Made by a program: the position numbers and the translations under genes
Source: a virus
Virus record (IMG/VR): IMGVR_UViG_3300009159_007268
Span: 1-25,255 of that record
Strand: one strand, 5' to 3'
DNA length: 25,255 bases
In this document: piece by piece, positions 7,630-15,398 of the stretch
Numbering within the stretch: the first letter of the stretch is position 1
How the letters are laid out: each line of letters begins with the position of its first letter
Notes under the pieces: generated by a model
The model's database searches: none
Seen by the model: the letters and a program-made list of their open reading frames with translations, nothing else
Told to the model about the DNA's origin: nothing

Positions 7630-7637
7630 TATTTATA
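7630..7637 (-). promoter_or_regulatory. T4-type late promoter box TATAAATA
   Basis: An exact TATAAATA is read on the minus strand in the 39-bp gap between the 74-aa gene and the structural gene, immediately after a stop codon. The distance to the AGGAGG site and ATG (32 nt) suits initiation about 8-10 nt downstream of the box. T4-type late promoters consist of this element recognised by the gp55 sigma factor. Confidence 0.75.
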
Positions 7638-7862
7638 TTAATTTAAATCTATCATATCTGATTGATATGCTGATCTCTTATGGTATCTTTTTTCTAAATC
7701 GTTATCGATAACGATATGATAGTGATCATTACTAGTTACCACTGGGGGTTCGCGAACGATAGTTGCTTCTTTAAAAGTAACAACTTCTACTGGTTTTTCA
7801 ACAGGCTTTAGTGGGGACTTATTTTCCCCACCAACTATTATATTTTTAGCAATGATTGCCAT
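7638..7862 (-). CDS. Hypothetical protein, 74 aa
   Basis: An unrecognised small protein. It has a hydrophobic start (MAIIAKNIIVGG), a Pro/Lys/Val-rich linker (SPLKPVEKPVEVVTFKEA) and a polar end rich in His and Tyr (NDHYHIVIDNDLEKRYHKR). It begins 2 nt after the stop of the 925-aa gene, so translation is coupled to that gene. It could be a small virion component; nothing more can be said. Confidence 0.65.
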   Translation of the reverse strand: MAIIAKNIIVGGENKSPLKPVEKPVEVVTFKEATIVREPPVVTSNDHYHIVIDNDLEKRYHKRSAYQSDMIDLN

Positions 7863-7864
7863 TA

Positions 7865-10642
7865 TTACTTCTTGCCACCAACTAGCTTGCTACCACCAAG
7901 AGATACCTTACCAGCACCACCCTTTAGGTTTGCTTTTTCTACTTTTGAAAGATCAGTTGTAACGCTCTGACTTGTTGGCGCAGATGTTCTTGAATCGCCG
8001 AAGTGCTTATCAAGGAAACCAGAATATTCCTTTTCCTTTGCAGCTGGCTTTTCAGTATTATGATACTTGTCATAGAAGCCATGAAGATCTGAACGATGTA
8101 TTTTCTTAGTTACTGGGGCTTCTGGTGAAGATGCTGGGTGTGTAATAGTTTTGAAACCGTGTTCGTCTTCACGACCATGACGGATTTGATCTAGAACGTG
8201 AGGAACACCCTTTGGCTCTTCATCTGGCATTGAAGCGCCTTTTGCATCAGCACCACCCTTATGAGCCTTGCCCTTATACGAACCACGCTTCTGGCCAGCC
8301 TTAACACCACGAGCCATTTCATCAATATATTCGAACTCATCAGTAAGATCACGGTTAGGAACTGTATCGCCGATACCTCTTGAATTTGCTCCAGTAGTAG
8401 TGCGGAGTCTTCTCTGTTCTGACTTTTGATCAACAGGTCCGCCTTCTAGAACTGATGCAAAGTGTGCTAGTTCTGCTTCGGAAAAACCAGGATCAGTTTC
8501 TTCTTCCATTTCGCCATGCTTATCACGATCAGCACGATAGGCTTTAATCTTTTCAGACTTCTTTCCTGAACGGAGCTTTCTAAAATCATCACCATCAATC
8601 TTACCATTATTATTGGCATCAATATTCTTTTGCTTGCCCTTTAGCTCTTCTTCCATCTTGCCAGCCTTCTTGGCAGCAGCAATTCTAGAACCAAGGTATT
8701 CGTCTTTGCCAGACTCAACCTTACCGTCGCCATCATAGTCCTTCTTTGCCTTCTTTGATTCATTAATTTTCAAAAATGCATCAATAAGTGTTGATTCAGA
8801 CATTTTTCTTTTCTTTGCAACAGAAACAGACTTTGAACTCTTACTATAGAACGATACAGGATCTGTTGAATTTACAGAAATAGAAGTATCAGCTGATGCA
8901 TTTTTATCATCATCGTCATTATCTGGTTCTTTGTCTTTAGCTATTTCCGTTGTTTTTGGTGCAGAAGGAATTTTAAAATAGTCTTCTGGACCCTTTGAAT
9001 GACCAAGAGCAACTCTCATTCTACGATCGATTTCATCCTCAGATGGCTTTTCAGCTGCGTTAGGGGAATCTTTTTTGAAATAGTCTTCTGGCTTCTTTTT
9101 ATCTTTATCGATACCATATTTATCTAAAATATCTTTATCGATACCCTTTCCGATTGAAGAAGGTTCATCATCATTATCCAAAGCATCTTTATTTCTCTTA
9201 TACTGTTCATCCCCAGCACCTCTATACTGATTATAAACGATAGCAGGGTCGTTTGCATCAGATTTCTTTCCACCTGATGTGCCGTATTCAGCGCCAGCAA
9301 TAGTTCCGTCGCCAACACCGCCTTCGTATCTTGACTTCATTTTTTTGGCGGCTTCAAAAATATTACCAGCCTCAGTTTTTTGTAGTTTTAAAAATGCATT
9401 AATAAGAACTGACTCTGACATTTTTTTCTTTCCTTTTGATGGTCCTGATTCGGCGGTTTCATCATTGTCGATTTGAGATTGGTTTCTTCTATCTTCAACA
9501 TTATTCGACTGTCTACCAGACATTGTTTTATCGCGATAAGAACCAGAGGAATTAGTTGGTGAATTACTTGCAGTTTGAGTTTTTGGTGTATCATCACCTT
9601 TAAATATATCGCTCATGTCCATATTGCCGCCTTTAGATGAGCCACCAGTTTTTTCTGGAGCTGAATTGGGGCGTGGAGTTTCAGATGGTCGCGATGGTTT
9701 TGATGAACCAGACGATTTGTTAAATATATCGGCGAAATCATTAGGAGCTTTTCCTCCCTTTGCTCTTGCAATTTCAGCTTCTGCTCTATGAAATGCACCT
9801 GTATCTTCATTATCAGAACCTACACCATGCTTCTTATAGATAGCTGCTGTATCAACTTCTGACGCTGCCTGTGATTTAGGAGCAGGAGCTTTTGGTGCAG
9901 TTTCAGATGGACGACGCTGTGGCTGAGGAGGTGCTGGACGAGGGCGTGGTAGAGGAACAGCACCACCCTGTGAAACGCCTCCAGGCTGTGTTGCTGGGGC
10001 ATCATCAGTAGAAGCACTAGCAGTTGGACTCTGATTTTTATTCAAAGCAGCAATTACACCACCTGTACCAAGTGCAGCTCCTCCAATAGCAATAGTAGGA
10101 ATTTTAGATTTATAATCAAAACCTATCTTACCGTTTGGTGCTGATGGAGCCGGAGCTTGAGGACCTGTAGAATTAAAATTACCAGTTGATGACGTAGTAG
10201 ATGGAGCAGGTTTTACAGTTGGTTTTGGCGGAGTAACAACATCAATTGGATCTGATATAGATTTTGGTGGAGTTACGATTTTACCATTTTGCATTGGCTG
10301 ACCAAAAATATCTGTTTGTGAAAATTTACCACTATCTACAGTTGGGTTAGAACCAGAAATACTATTAGATGGAGCAGTAGTTGGTTTAACTTTTGTAGTT
10401 TTTACAGATTTTGGCTTAATTAAATTTTCAGCTCCGCCAGCCTTTGCTTCTGCTTCTATTCCGGGTTGAGGTTCAGTTATTTTACCTGTTTTTGGATCAG
10501 CGCCAAATTTTGGCTTTGGGGGTGTAATTTTAGGAGTAGGAGTTCCCTCATAAAGAGATCTAGCATATGCTTCTCTTTGTTCATTTATTTTTCTCTGAAC
10601 CGCTGCTAAAGCTTCCTGAATTGTTTGTTTCTTGTCAGACAT
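7865..10642 (-). CDS. Large modular low-complexity protein with EF-hand-like motifs, probable internal head protein
   Basis: A 925-residue protein. Residues 1-400 are Pro/Ser/Thr/Lys-rich and disordered (many PKPT and PRPRP stretches), with one hydrophobic Ala/Gly-rich span near 175-200. Two copies of one module follow: KKMSESVLINAFLKLQKTE (M408) and RKMSESTLIDAFLKINES (M614). The second is followed by two calcium-loop-like motifs, DYDGDGKVESGKDE (635-648) and DANNNGKIDGDDF (675-687), in EF-hand/dockerin style. The C-terminal part has basic Gly/Lys segments (RGVKAGQKRGSYKGKAHKGG, then EEPKGVPHVLDQIRHG) that recur as modules in large phage proteins. I-x-E steps (IQE|A, INE|Q, INE|S) could be prohead-protease sites. 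Likely a head-core or injected protein; not a clear match to a named gene. The ATG has TAAGGAAATAGAA upstream. Confidence 0.75.
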   Translation of the reverse strand: MSDKKQTIQEALAAVQRKINEQREAYARSLYEGTPTPKITPPKPKFGADPKTGKITEPQPGIEAEAKAGGAENLIKPKSVKTTKVKPTTAPSNSISGSNPTVDSGKFSQTDIFGQPMQNGKIVTPPKSISDPIDVVTPPKPTVKPAPSTTSSTGNFNSTGPQAPAPSAPNGKIGFDYKSKIPTIAIGGAALGTGGVIAALNKNQSPTASASTDDAPATQPGGVSQGGAVPLPRPRPAPPQPQRRPSETAPKAPAPKSQAASEVDTAAIYKKHGVGSDNEDTGAFHRAEAEIARAKGGKAPNDFADIFNKSSGSSKPSRPSETPRPNSAPEKTGGSSKGGNMDMSDIFKGDDTPKTQTASNSPTNSSGSYRDKTMSGRQSNNVEDRRNQSQIDNDETAESGPSKGKKKMSESVLINAFLKLQKTEAGNIFEAAKKMKSRYEGGVGDGTIAGAEYGTSGGKKSDANDPAIVYNQYRGAGDEQYKRNKDALDNDDEPSSIGKGIDKDILDKYGIDKDKKKPEDYFKKDSPNAAEKPSEDEIDRRMRVALGHSKGPEDYFKIPSAPKTTEIAKDKEPDNDDDDKNASADTSISVNSTDPVSFYSKSSKSVSVAKKRKMSESTLIDAFLKINESKKAKKDYDGDGKVESGKDEYLGSRIAAAKKAGKMEEELKGKQKNIDANNNGKIDGDDFRKLRSGKKSEKIKAYRADRDKHGEMEEETDPGFSEAELAHFASVLEGGPVDQKSEQRRLRTTTGANSRGIGDTVPNRDLTDEFEYIDEMARGVKAGQKRGSYKGKAHKGGADAKGASMPDEEPKGVPHVLDQIRHGREDEHGFKTITHPASSPEAPVTKKIHRSDLHGFYDKYHNTEKPAAKEKEYSGFLDKHFGDSRTSAPTSQSVTTDLSKVEKANLKGGAGKVSLGGSKLVGGKK
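8771..8808 (-). repeat. Internal module repeat, copy 2 (MSESTLIDAF)
   Basis: This stretch encodes the start of KMSESTLIDAFLKINE within the 925-aa gene and is clearly similar in DNA and protein to 9387-9428. The ATG of this copy follows a purine-rich run (AAAGAAAAGAAAA), so internal initiation cannot be excluded. Confidence 0.7.
9387..9428 (-). repeat. Internal module repeat, copy 1 (MSESVLINAF)
   Basis: This stretch encodes KKMSESVLINAFLKL within the 925-aa gene, similar to 8771-8808. An AAGGAAAG sequence lies about 8 nt before the internal ATG (M408), resembling a ribosome-binding site and leaving open a shorter product starting here. Confidence 0.7.
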
Positions 10643-10657
10643 TTCTATTTCCTTAAA

Positions 10658-12844
10658 CTAGTTTTCATTATCGTATTTATGATTTAGCTTAGGTTCAAAA
10701 TCTACTAATGGATTTGGACCGCCTTCTTTTTCTTCTTTTTTCTTTTTAATAACAGACTTAACAAGACCAGCCAGTTTCTTTTCTTCATCAATAATTTTAG
10801 ACTTAATAGTAGCATTTCTAGCAAGAACTGACTTAGGATCTTTAACACCAGCCGAATCAGGTCGACCAACTAATTCTTTTGATGAATCTTTACGACGAGT
10901 ATTGTCTGGCCCAAAATCTTCACTTATTCTTCTCTTATCGGCTCTATGAGTAACCCATGGGTTTGAATGATTTTTGTTCCAGTTATATTGTGCACCTAGC
11001 GAAGATAAGCCGCCGCCGAAAAAAGGAATAGGGATAGGTGGGATTTTCGTTTTTACTTTTGTTTCCGGAGCCTTTTCCGGTGTTTTTTCATTAGAAAGTT
11101 CAGGCTTAGGTTCTTCCGCTGGTTTTGGACCTGGACCAGGTTCTTCACTTGGTTTAGGTGAAGTTTTCTCATCAGGAGTTTCTGCTGGTTCCTTTGAAGG
11201 TTCCTTTGTTGGCTCTTTTGATGGTTCCTTAGAAGGTTCTTCGTTTGGAGTTTCTGCTGGTTCTTCAGATGGCGCTGGCTCTTCTTTTGGTTTTTTACCT
11301 GGCTTTTTAGTAGGTACCTGCTTAGGTAATGCAGGGTCTTGGCCTGGTTGCGGTGGCTGTGGCTGCTCTGGCACAACTTCTGGTTTAGGAGCTTCAGGTT
11401 TTACCTCTGGCGCAGGAGTTTTTGGTTTTGGAGCTGGAATTTTAGGTTTGTAAGGTATTTCAAATTCATTTAAAGCAGCGTTCCTCACTGCTAAAATAGT
11501 TTCTTTTAATGATTTTTTATTTTTAGTTGGACCTGATTCTTTTTCTGTTTTATCATCTTTTGAAACAATGCCAACAGGTGCACCAAATATATCACTTGAT
11601 GATGGCTTATTAGAAGATGTAGGAACACTATTAGGTTTAGGTTCACTTTTATTGGGATTAAAAATATCGTCTACATTTACATTTGGTTTTGAATTATCTT
11701 CATCTTTATCCGGACTTTGTGGATCCACAACTCCCTTTACCATAGTTGGTATAGCAGATTTAAATGTACCTTTAACGGCAGGAATCGCATCTAAAGCTGA
11801 AGCAGTATATTGACCTTTTTCAGCATGCCCATAAGCATCAGACCCCATACGAATTGAACCAATTCCTGGGGTTATGATAGGGATTTTTTTAATTGTACCT
11901 AATCTCATTGCAGGATGAGCATAAGAAGCTATATCAGCAACAGTTGCAGCTCCTTTTAATCTAGCTTCTGTATTTTCTGGTGTTGCATTTGACAAACTTC
12001 TTCTAACTGAAGAAGGAACCATTTTTTGTTGAGCTGGTGTTAATTTAGAAAAGTTATCTTTTTTCTGTGCTAAGTTTTTACCGATTTCATCGGAAGACGG
12101 CATATTTTTATCTGTATTAAAAAAATCTCTAACCTTTTTAGTACCAGCACTTAATGTGCTTTTTACAGCATCTGGTATTACTTCAGCAACAGGGTCTGCT
12201 ATTCTACTCAATCCACTATCTATTTTATTTCTAATAGGAGCAATATTTTCTTTACCCCATTCTTGTGCCGCACCCAACCCCTTATCAAATGCATTTTCAG
12301 TGGCTTTTGGGGCCACGACAGCTGAACCACCAATACCAGTTGCTGCACCAATACCTATAGATTTACCAGTTCCTATTTTAAGACGAGCAGCCTCAACAAG
12401 CTTACCATGCATAGTCATGCTTTTATCTTGCTTTGCTGCTCTTCTATTAGTTGAAGTTCTCATCGCAGCCTTAGTATGTCCAGGACCAATTTCAGGAGTT
12501 CCGCCCTGGAATTGATTACCTTTAAATTCAACACCAACAAGACTAATAGCTTCCATTAGCTCTTCTGTGTGCTCTTTTAGCTTCTTGGTGTCTCTTGAAT
12601 CCATATAATCGGCAACGGTATCAAGATAGTCAGCGCCTTTGGTGATCTTTGACTGTACCCAAGCCTCTAGCTCGCCCTCACCATCCATATGAGCCATAAG
12701 ACGCTTCGCCGCATCAATAGCAGTGCGAAGTTCATTACGAGCCATTTCAAACTCGAAGTCTTCATTTAATGGCTTTTTAGTATACTGTTGATCTCTAACA
12801 GCATTTCTAATAGCATGCTCGAGGCTTATGTACTTCTTTGTCAT
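10658..12844 (-). CDS. Large modular Pro/Glu-rich protein, probable head-internal or core protein
   Basis: A 728-residue protein. The N-terminal 110 residues are a compact helical domain (ELRTAIDAAKRLMAHMDGEG, then LEAWVQSKITKGADYLDTVA) of a kind common in large proteins of marine T4-like phages. Residues about 155-230 are Gly/Ala-rich and moderately hydrophobic. The middle is disordered, with a Pro/Glu/Ser/Lys tract containing tandem KEPS tetrapeptides. The C-terminus is highly basic (KKLAGLVKSVIKKKKEEKEG). The opening SLEHAIRNAVRD with PLNEDFEF is echoed internally by SLKETILAVRNAALNEFEIP, suggesting a duplicated module carrying an L-N-E step like a prohead-protease site. The start has AAAGGTTAATTAG upstream. 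No catalytic motif seen. Confidence 0.75.
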   Translation of the reverse strand: MTKKYISLEHAIRNAVRDQQYTKKPLNEDFEFEMARNELRTAIDAAKRLMAHMDGEGELEAWVQSKITKGADYLDTVADYMDSRDTKKLKEHTEELMEAISLVGVEFKGNQFQGGTPEIGPGHTKAAMRTSTNRRAAKQDKSMTMHGKLVEAARLKIGTGKSIGIGAATGIGGSAVVAPKATENAFDKGLGAAQEWGKENIAPIRNKIDSGLSRIADPVAEVIPDAVKSTLSAGTKKVRDFFNTDKNMPSSDEIGKNLAQKKDNFSKLTPAQQKMVPSSVRRSLSNATPENTEARLKGAATVADIASYAHPAMRLGTIKKIPIITPGIGSIRMGSDAYGHAEKGQYTASALDAIPAVKGTFKSAIPTMVKGVVDPQSPDKDEDNSKPNVNVDDIFNPNKSEPKPNSVPTSSNKPSSSDIFGAPVGIVSKDDKTEKESGPTKNKKSLKETILAVRNAALNEFEIPYKPKIPAPKPKTPAPEVKPEAPKPEVVPEQPQPPQPGQDPALPKQVPTKKPGKKPKEEPAPSEEPAETPNEEPSKEPSKEPTKEPSKEPAETPDEKTSPKPSEEPGPGPKPAEEPKPELSNEKTPEKAPETKVKTKIPPIPIPFFGGGLSSLGAQYNWNKNHSNPWVTHRADKRRISEDFGPDNTRRKDSSKELVGRPDSAGVKDPKSVLARNATIKSKIIDEEKKLAGLVKSVIKKKKEEKEGGPNPLVDFEPKLNHKYDNEN
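10674..10681 (-). promoter_or_regulatory. Late-promoter-like box CATAAATA
   Basis: The minus strand reads CATAAATA, one mismatch from TATAAATA, near the 3' end of the 728-aa gene and about 31 nt upstream of the ATG of the 925-aa gene. Its place and spacing suit a secondary late promoter; it is weaker evidence than the exact boxes elsewhere. Confidence 0.45.
11187..11240 (-). repeat. Tandem 12-bp repeat encoding KEPS/KEPT
   Basis: A run of 12-bp units encodes E-P-S-K-E-P-S-K-E-P-T-K-E-P-S-K-E-P, within a longer Pro/Glu-rich stretch of the 728-aa protein. The repeat keeps long frames open on the opposite strand and in an alternative frame, which produces spurious ORFs there. Confidence 0.85.
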
Positions 12845-12848
12845 CTAA

Positions 12849-13286
12849 TTAACCTTTAGTAATTGAACGTAACTGCCAACCATGTTTTTCGTGAGCATCG
12901 ATACGGTCCTGTAGGAAGTTAGCAAGACCCATCTTTTTATTCTTTTCGGCAATAGCCTGAGTTTTAGTAAGCTGTTCGATAATAGTTGCATTATCATCAG
13001 TTAACTTCTTCATCATAGACATAGCAGCAGGAATATTAACTTCATCGCTGACTAATGATAGTTCCTTGTAACGTAGGAATGAAGCAGGTGCATATGCTCC
13101 TAGTGTACGAAGGTGTTCTGCAATAGGATCAACCGCACCAAATGCTTCTTCCCATAGACCCCCAAGAAAATCATGGTACTGTGGAAAGTTTGGACCTTCT
13201 ACATTCCAATGGAAACCATGAGCCTTTAGATAAAAGGCGAAGGTTGTCGCAAGCGATACCTTCATTTCTTGAATAAGATCATCCAT
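12849..13286 (-). CDS. dps: Dps-family ferritin-like DNA-protection protein
   Basis: A 145-residue four-helix ferritin-like protein. The Dps signature is clear: HGFHWNVEGPNFPQYHDFL followed by AVDPIAEHLRTLGAYAP. Ferroxidase ligands correspond to H26 (HWN), H38 (YHDF), D53 and E57; the position of E. coli D67 is G42, so one ligand is lost. Dps proteins form 12-mers at inter-subunit sites, oxidise Fe(II) with peroxide and protect or compact DNA. This one starts directly at helix A and lacks the Lys-rich N-terminal tail used by E. coli Dps for DNA binding. It begins 1 nt after the stop of the Lys-rich protein gene, so the two are coupled. A phage-carried Dps in a late virion cassette is unusual; it may guard packaged or injected DNA (inference). 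Confidence 0.88.
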   Translation of the reverse strand: MDDLIQEMKVSLATTFAFYLKAHGFHWNVEGPNFPQYHDFLGGLWEEAFGAVDPIAEHLRTLGAYAPASFLRYKELSLVSDEVNIPAAMSMMKKLTDDNATIIEQLTKTQAIAEKNKKMGLANFLQDRIDAHEKHGWQLRSITKG

Positions 13287-13287
13287 A

Positions 13288-13905
13288 TTACTTTACTTTC
13301 TTCTTACGAACTTTTTTAACTGGTGCAACAACTACAGGAGCAACGATTGCAGCTGCAGCTTTCTTTGTTCTTTTCTTTACAACCTTAACAGGCTCTTCGA
13401 CAACTGCTTTAGTTTCCGCCAAAACAACTTCTTGAACCTTATCGAGAAGCTCTGCACTCTCCTTCGGTACATCAATAATTGCAGTCTGTACAGTTTCCTC
13501 AACCTTAGCGATAACTTCTTCTACTACTTTTTCAACTTCAGCAACTATTTCTTTTGCTACTTTAGTTTCTGTTTCAACAAAAGCTACCAATTCTTCTTTA
13601 TACTTAGCTACTGCAACTTCGACGTCTGCTTCGACTTTTTTGACTTCTTCAACAACTGGTTCAACAGTAGCTACTACTTCTTTAAGAACCTCTTCAACAG
13701 GTTTCCCAACCTTAGCAGCTTCTTCCATCACCTTGACGAAAATTTCTTCTGTCTTAGCATCGATATTAACTTTAACTTCTTCTTGAGCTTTATCAACAAC
13801 TGGTTCTTTTGCCTTTTCTTCAACTGGTGTTTCTTTCTTTGATACCATTTTATAAATTGTATAACCGACGATACCTAAAATTGCTATTCCGATAATTGTT
13901 TCCAT
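13288..13905 (-). CDS. Membrane-anchored Glu/Lys-rich coiled-coil protein with histone-like basic tail
   Basis: A 205-residue protein. It has one N-terminal membrane segment (about residues 3-19, IIGIAILGIVGYTIYKM), a long Val/Glu/Lys helix of about 150 residues with heptad-like repeats (KVEADVEVAVAKYKEELVAF), and an Ala/Pro/Lys C-terminus (KKRTKKAAAAIVAPVVVAPV, then KKVRKKKVK) resembling a histone H1 or bacterial AlgP-type tail. The ATG has AAGGAGAAATGAA upstream. It is directly coupled to the Dps gene. The basic tail could bind DNA and the N-terminus a membrane, but no enzyme motif is seen and the function is unknown. Confidence 0.75.
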   Translation of the reverse strand: METIIGIAILGIVGYTIYKMVSKKETPVEEKAKEPVVDKAQEEVKVNIDAKTEEIFVKVMEEAAKVGKPVEEVLKEVVATVEPVVEEVKKVEADVEVAVAKYKEELVAFVETETKVAKEIVAEVEKVVEEVIAKVEETVQTAIIDVPKESAELLDKVQEVVLAETKAVVEEPVKVVKKRTKKAAAAIVAPVVVAPVKKVRKKKVK

Positions 13906-13933
13906 TTCATTTCTCCTTATAATTAATCATTAG

Positions 13934-15328
13934 TTATTTATTTTTTTGTATATTGAACTTACCGCCCTGGTTACTGTGAACCTGCTGTGATAAAGTTCCT
14001 CTTAAGTTCTGTTGAACACTACCAAACCCATCGCCATGTTTTACGGTTTTCTCAACGCCATCTGGTGTATATTTTTGTGCATGGTTTTTTCTACTTAAAA
14101 AATCAGCTGGAATTTCAGTTGCTGGATGAGGCTCACCTTTTTCAGCCATATCTATTTCAGTTTCAGCTTTTTTTGCATTAAGTCTAAGTTTGAAATGAGA
14201 AAGCTTATCCTTATCAAGCTTAACTTCTTCTTTCAATTTAGGCGAAACAGTTGGTTTACTGGGGCGTGATTGTTTCGTTTGAGGTTCTGATGATGTTCGG
14301 TCGTCAGCTTTATGGACGCTTACTTGTACTTTATTTTTCTCTGCTTCTCTATCTTTAATTAAATCAGTTAATCCCTTTTCAATTTTAGGATCTAGTTCTT
14401 CTTTAATTGTTTTCTTAATAATACCAAGTATTTTTCTCTTAGGCGGAAGTTTTTGATTTGGCGTGTCGCCAGCATATAATTGAGCAGCTGAACGTGTACC
14501 ATCCATTCTCGATAATGGATTATTCTTATCTGATGACTTAGGATCAGAACCTGTATACTCTTCGTTCTGGGAATTCTTTAAATCGGCTGCAGTTGGTGCG
14601 CCTTTTGATCCTGGCTTACGCATATGCTCGCCAGAACCATTCTTAATGCGTTCTCTCTTGGCATGAATATTATCCCATAGACCACGCTTTTCAGTAATAG
14701 TCGAAGGTCTCGCACACGAACCTGGAGCACATGGCTTAGTTCCTGGAACACGTTTGTAACCATCCCAACAGTTACATGTTTTCTCGTTAATTTGAGTTTC
14801 TTCACAGTTCCACTTACGCAATGCTAATGCCTTTCGAGTTGGCTCGCCATTTGGCTTTCTCATCGGTCCTTTAACGCCACCCATACGGGCACAAAATGAT
14901 TTACGACGATTGGCAGATTTTGAACCAGCCTTTAATTTTGATGGGGGAGTAGTTACGGGTGCCTTTAAATTGCTACCTGTTGTTCTATTATAATGATCAC
15001 GCCCCTTTTGAGTTAGACCACCAGTAGGGTTCTTATAACCCTTGCCATCTTCGGTAATTAGATCATCATCTAAGTCTGCGGCGAATCCGCCAGCAATAAA
15101 TGAGTTTACACGATCAAATGCAAACTGCTCTGGAGTTTGACCAAATGATTCGTTCCAAATATTATACCCACGATAATATACTGTTTCCAATATATTAGTT
15201 GGGATTCCTGATTTTTGGGATTTCTTGTATAGTGATAGTTTAGCTTCGTTAGTGAGAGCTATAGCAGACCCATCCAGCTGTTCTACAACTACTAGCTGAG
15301 GATCAAATTTCTTAAATCTTTTTACCAT
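13934..15328 (-). CDS. Mosaic basic protein built of short conserved phage modules
   Basis: A 464-residue protein made of recognisable short modules joined by linkers. The N-terminal part (SGIPTNILETVYYRGYNIWN, then TPEQFAFDRVNSFIAGG) resembles a small helical domain seen in many phage proteins (DUF5824-like). The next segment (GLTQKGRDHYNRTTGSNLK, then SKSANRRKSFCARMGGVKG and TRKALALRKWNC) resembles DUF6321. A cysteine-rich piece follows (CNCWDGYKRVPGTKPCAPGS), then a basic piece (GLWDNIHAKRERIKNGSGEH). The C-terminal half is charged and disordered. L-I-T-E|D before the second module looks like a prohead-protease site. The ATG has AAAGGGAAA upstream. Family names are from memory. Role unknown; the basic modules may bind nucleic acid or act inside the head. 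Confidence 0.75.
   Translation of the reverse strand: MVKRFKKFDPQLVVVEQLDGSAIALTNEAKLSLYKKSQKSGIPTNILETVYYRGYNIWNESFGQTPEQFAFDRVNSFIAGGFAADLDDDLITEDGKGYKNPTGGLTQKGRDHYNRTTGSNLKAPVTTPPSKLKAGSKSANRRKSFCARMGGVKGPMRKPNGEPTRKALALRKWNCEETQINEKTCNCWDGYKRVPGTKPCAPGSCARPSTITEKRGLWDNIHAKRERIKNGSGEHMRKPGSKGAPTAADLKNSQNEEYTGSDPKSSDKNNPLSRMDGTRSAAQLYAGDTPNQKLPPKRKILGIIKKTIKEELDPKIEKGLTDLIKDREAEKNKVQVSVHKADDRTSSEPQTKQSRPSKPTVSPKLKEEVKLDKDKLSHFKLRLNAKKAETEIDMAEKGEPHPATEIPADFLSRKNHAQKYTPDGVEKTVKHGDGFGSVQQNLRGTLSQQVHSNQGGKFNIQKNK
13935..13942 (-). promoter_or_regulatory. Weak late-promoter-like box AATAAATA
   Basis: The minus strand reads AATAAATA (one mismatch to TATAAATA) at the end of the 464-aa gene, 29 nt upstream of the ATG of the membrane-anchored protein and ahead of its strong Shine-Dalgarno. 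It may add late transcription for that gene and dps. AT-rich context makes chance occurrence plausible. Confidence 0.35.
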
Positions 15329-15398
15329 TGGAGTTTCCCTTTAGGCTTATCCAAGAACATCGAGCAGGTCTGCCATAGCCTATACTGCACTAACATTC

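Noticed and set aside
10974-11453. 159-aa open frame on the plus strand
   Set aside because: It is the mirror of the Pro/Glu tandem repeat in the 728-aa gene; Gly/Ser composition follows from the repeat, and no ribosome site or neighbours support it.
13432-13842. 136-aa Phe/Asn-rich plus-strand frame
   Set aside because: It is the antisense of the Glu/Lys/Val-rich coiled coil; its composition is fully explained by that gene.
15347-15376. 9-codon mini-ORF (MADLLDVLG) in the 70-bp spacer before the 464-aa gene
   Set aside because: Too short, with no clear ribosome site; it could be a leader peptide or a gene remnant, but nothing else supports it.
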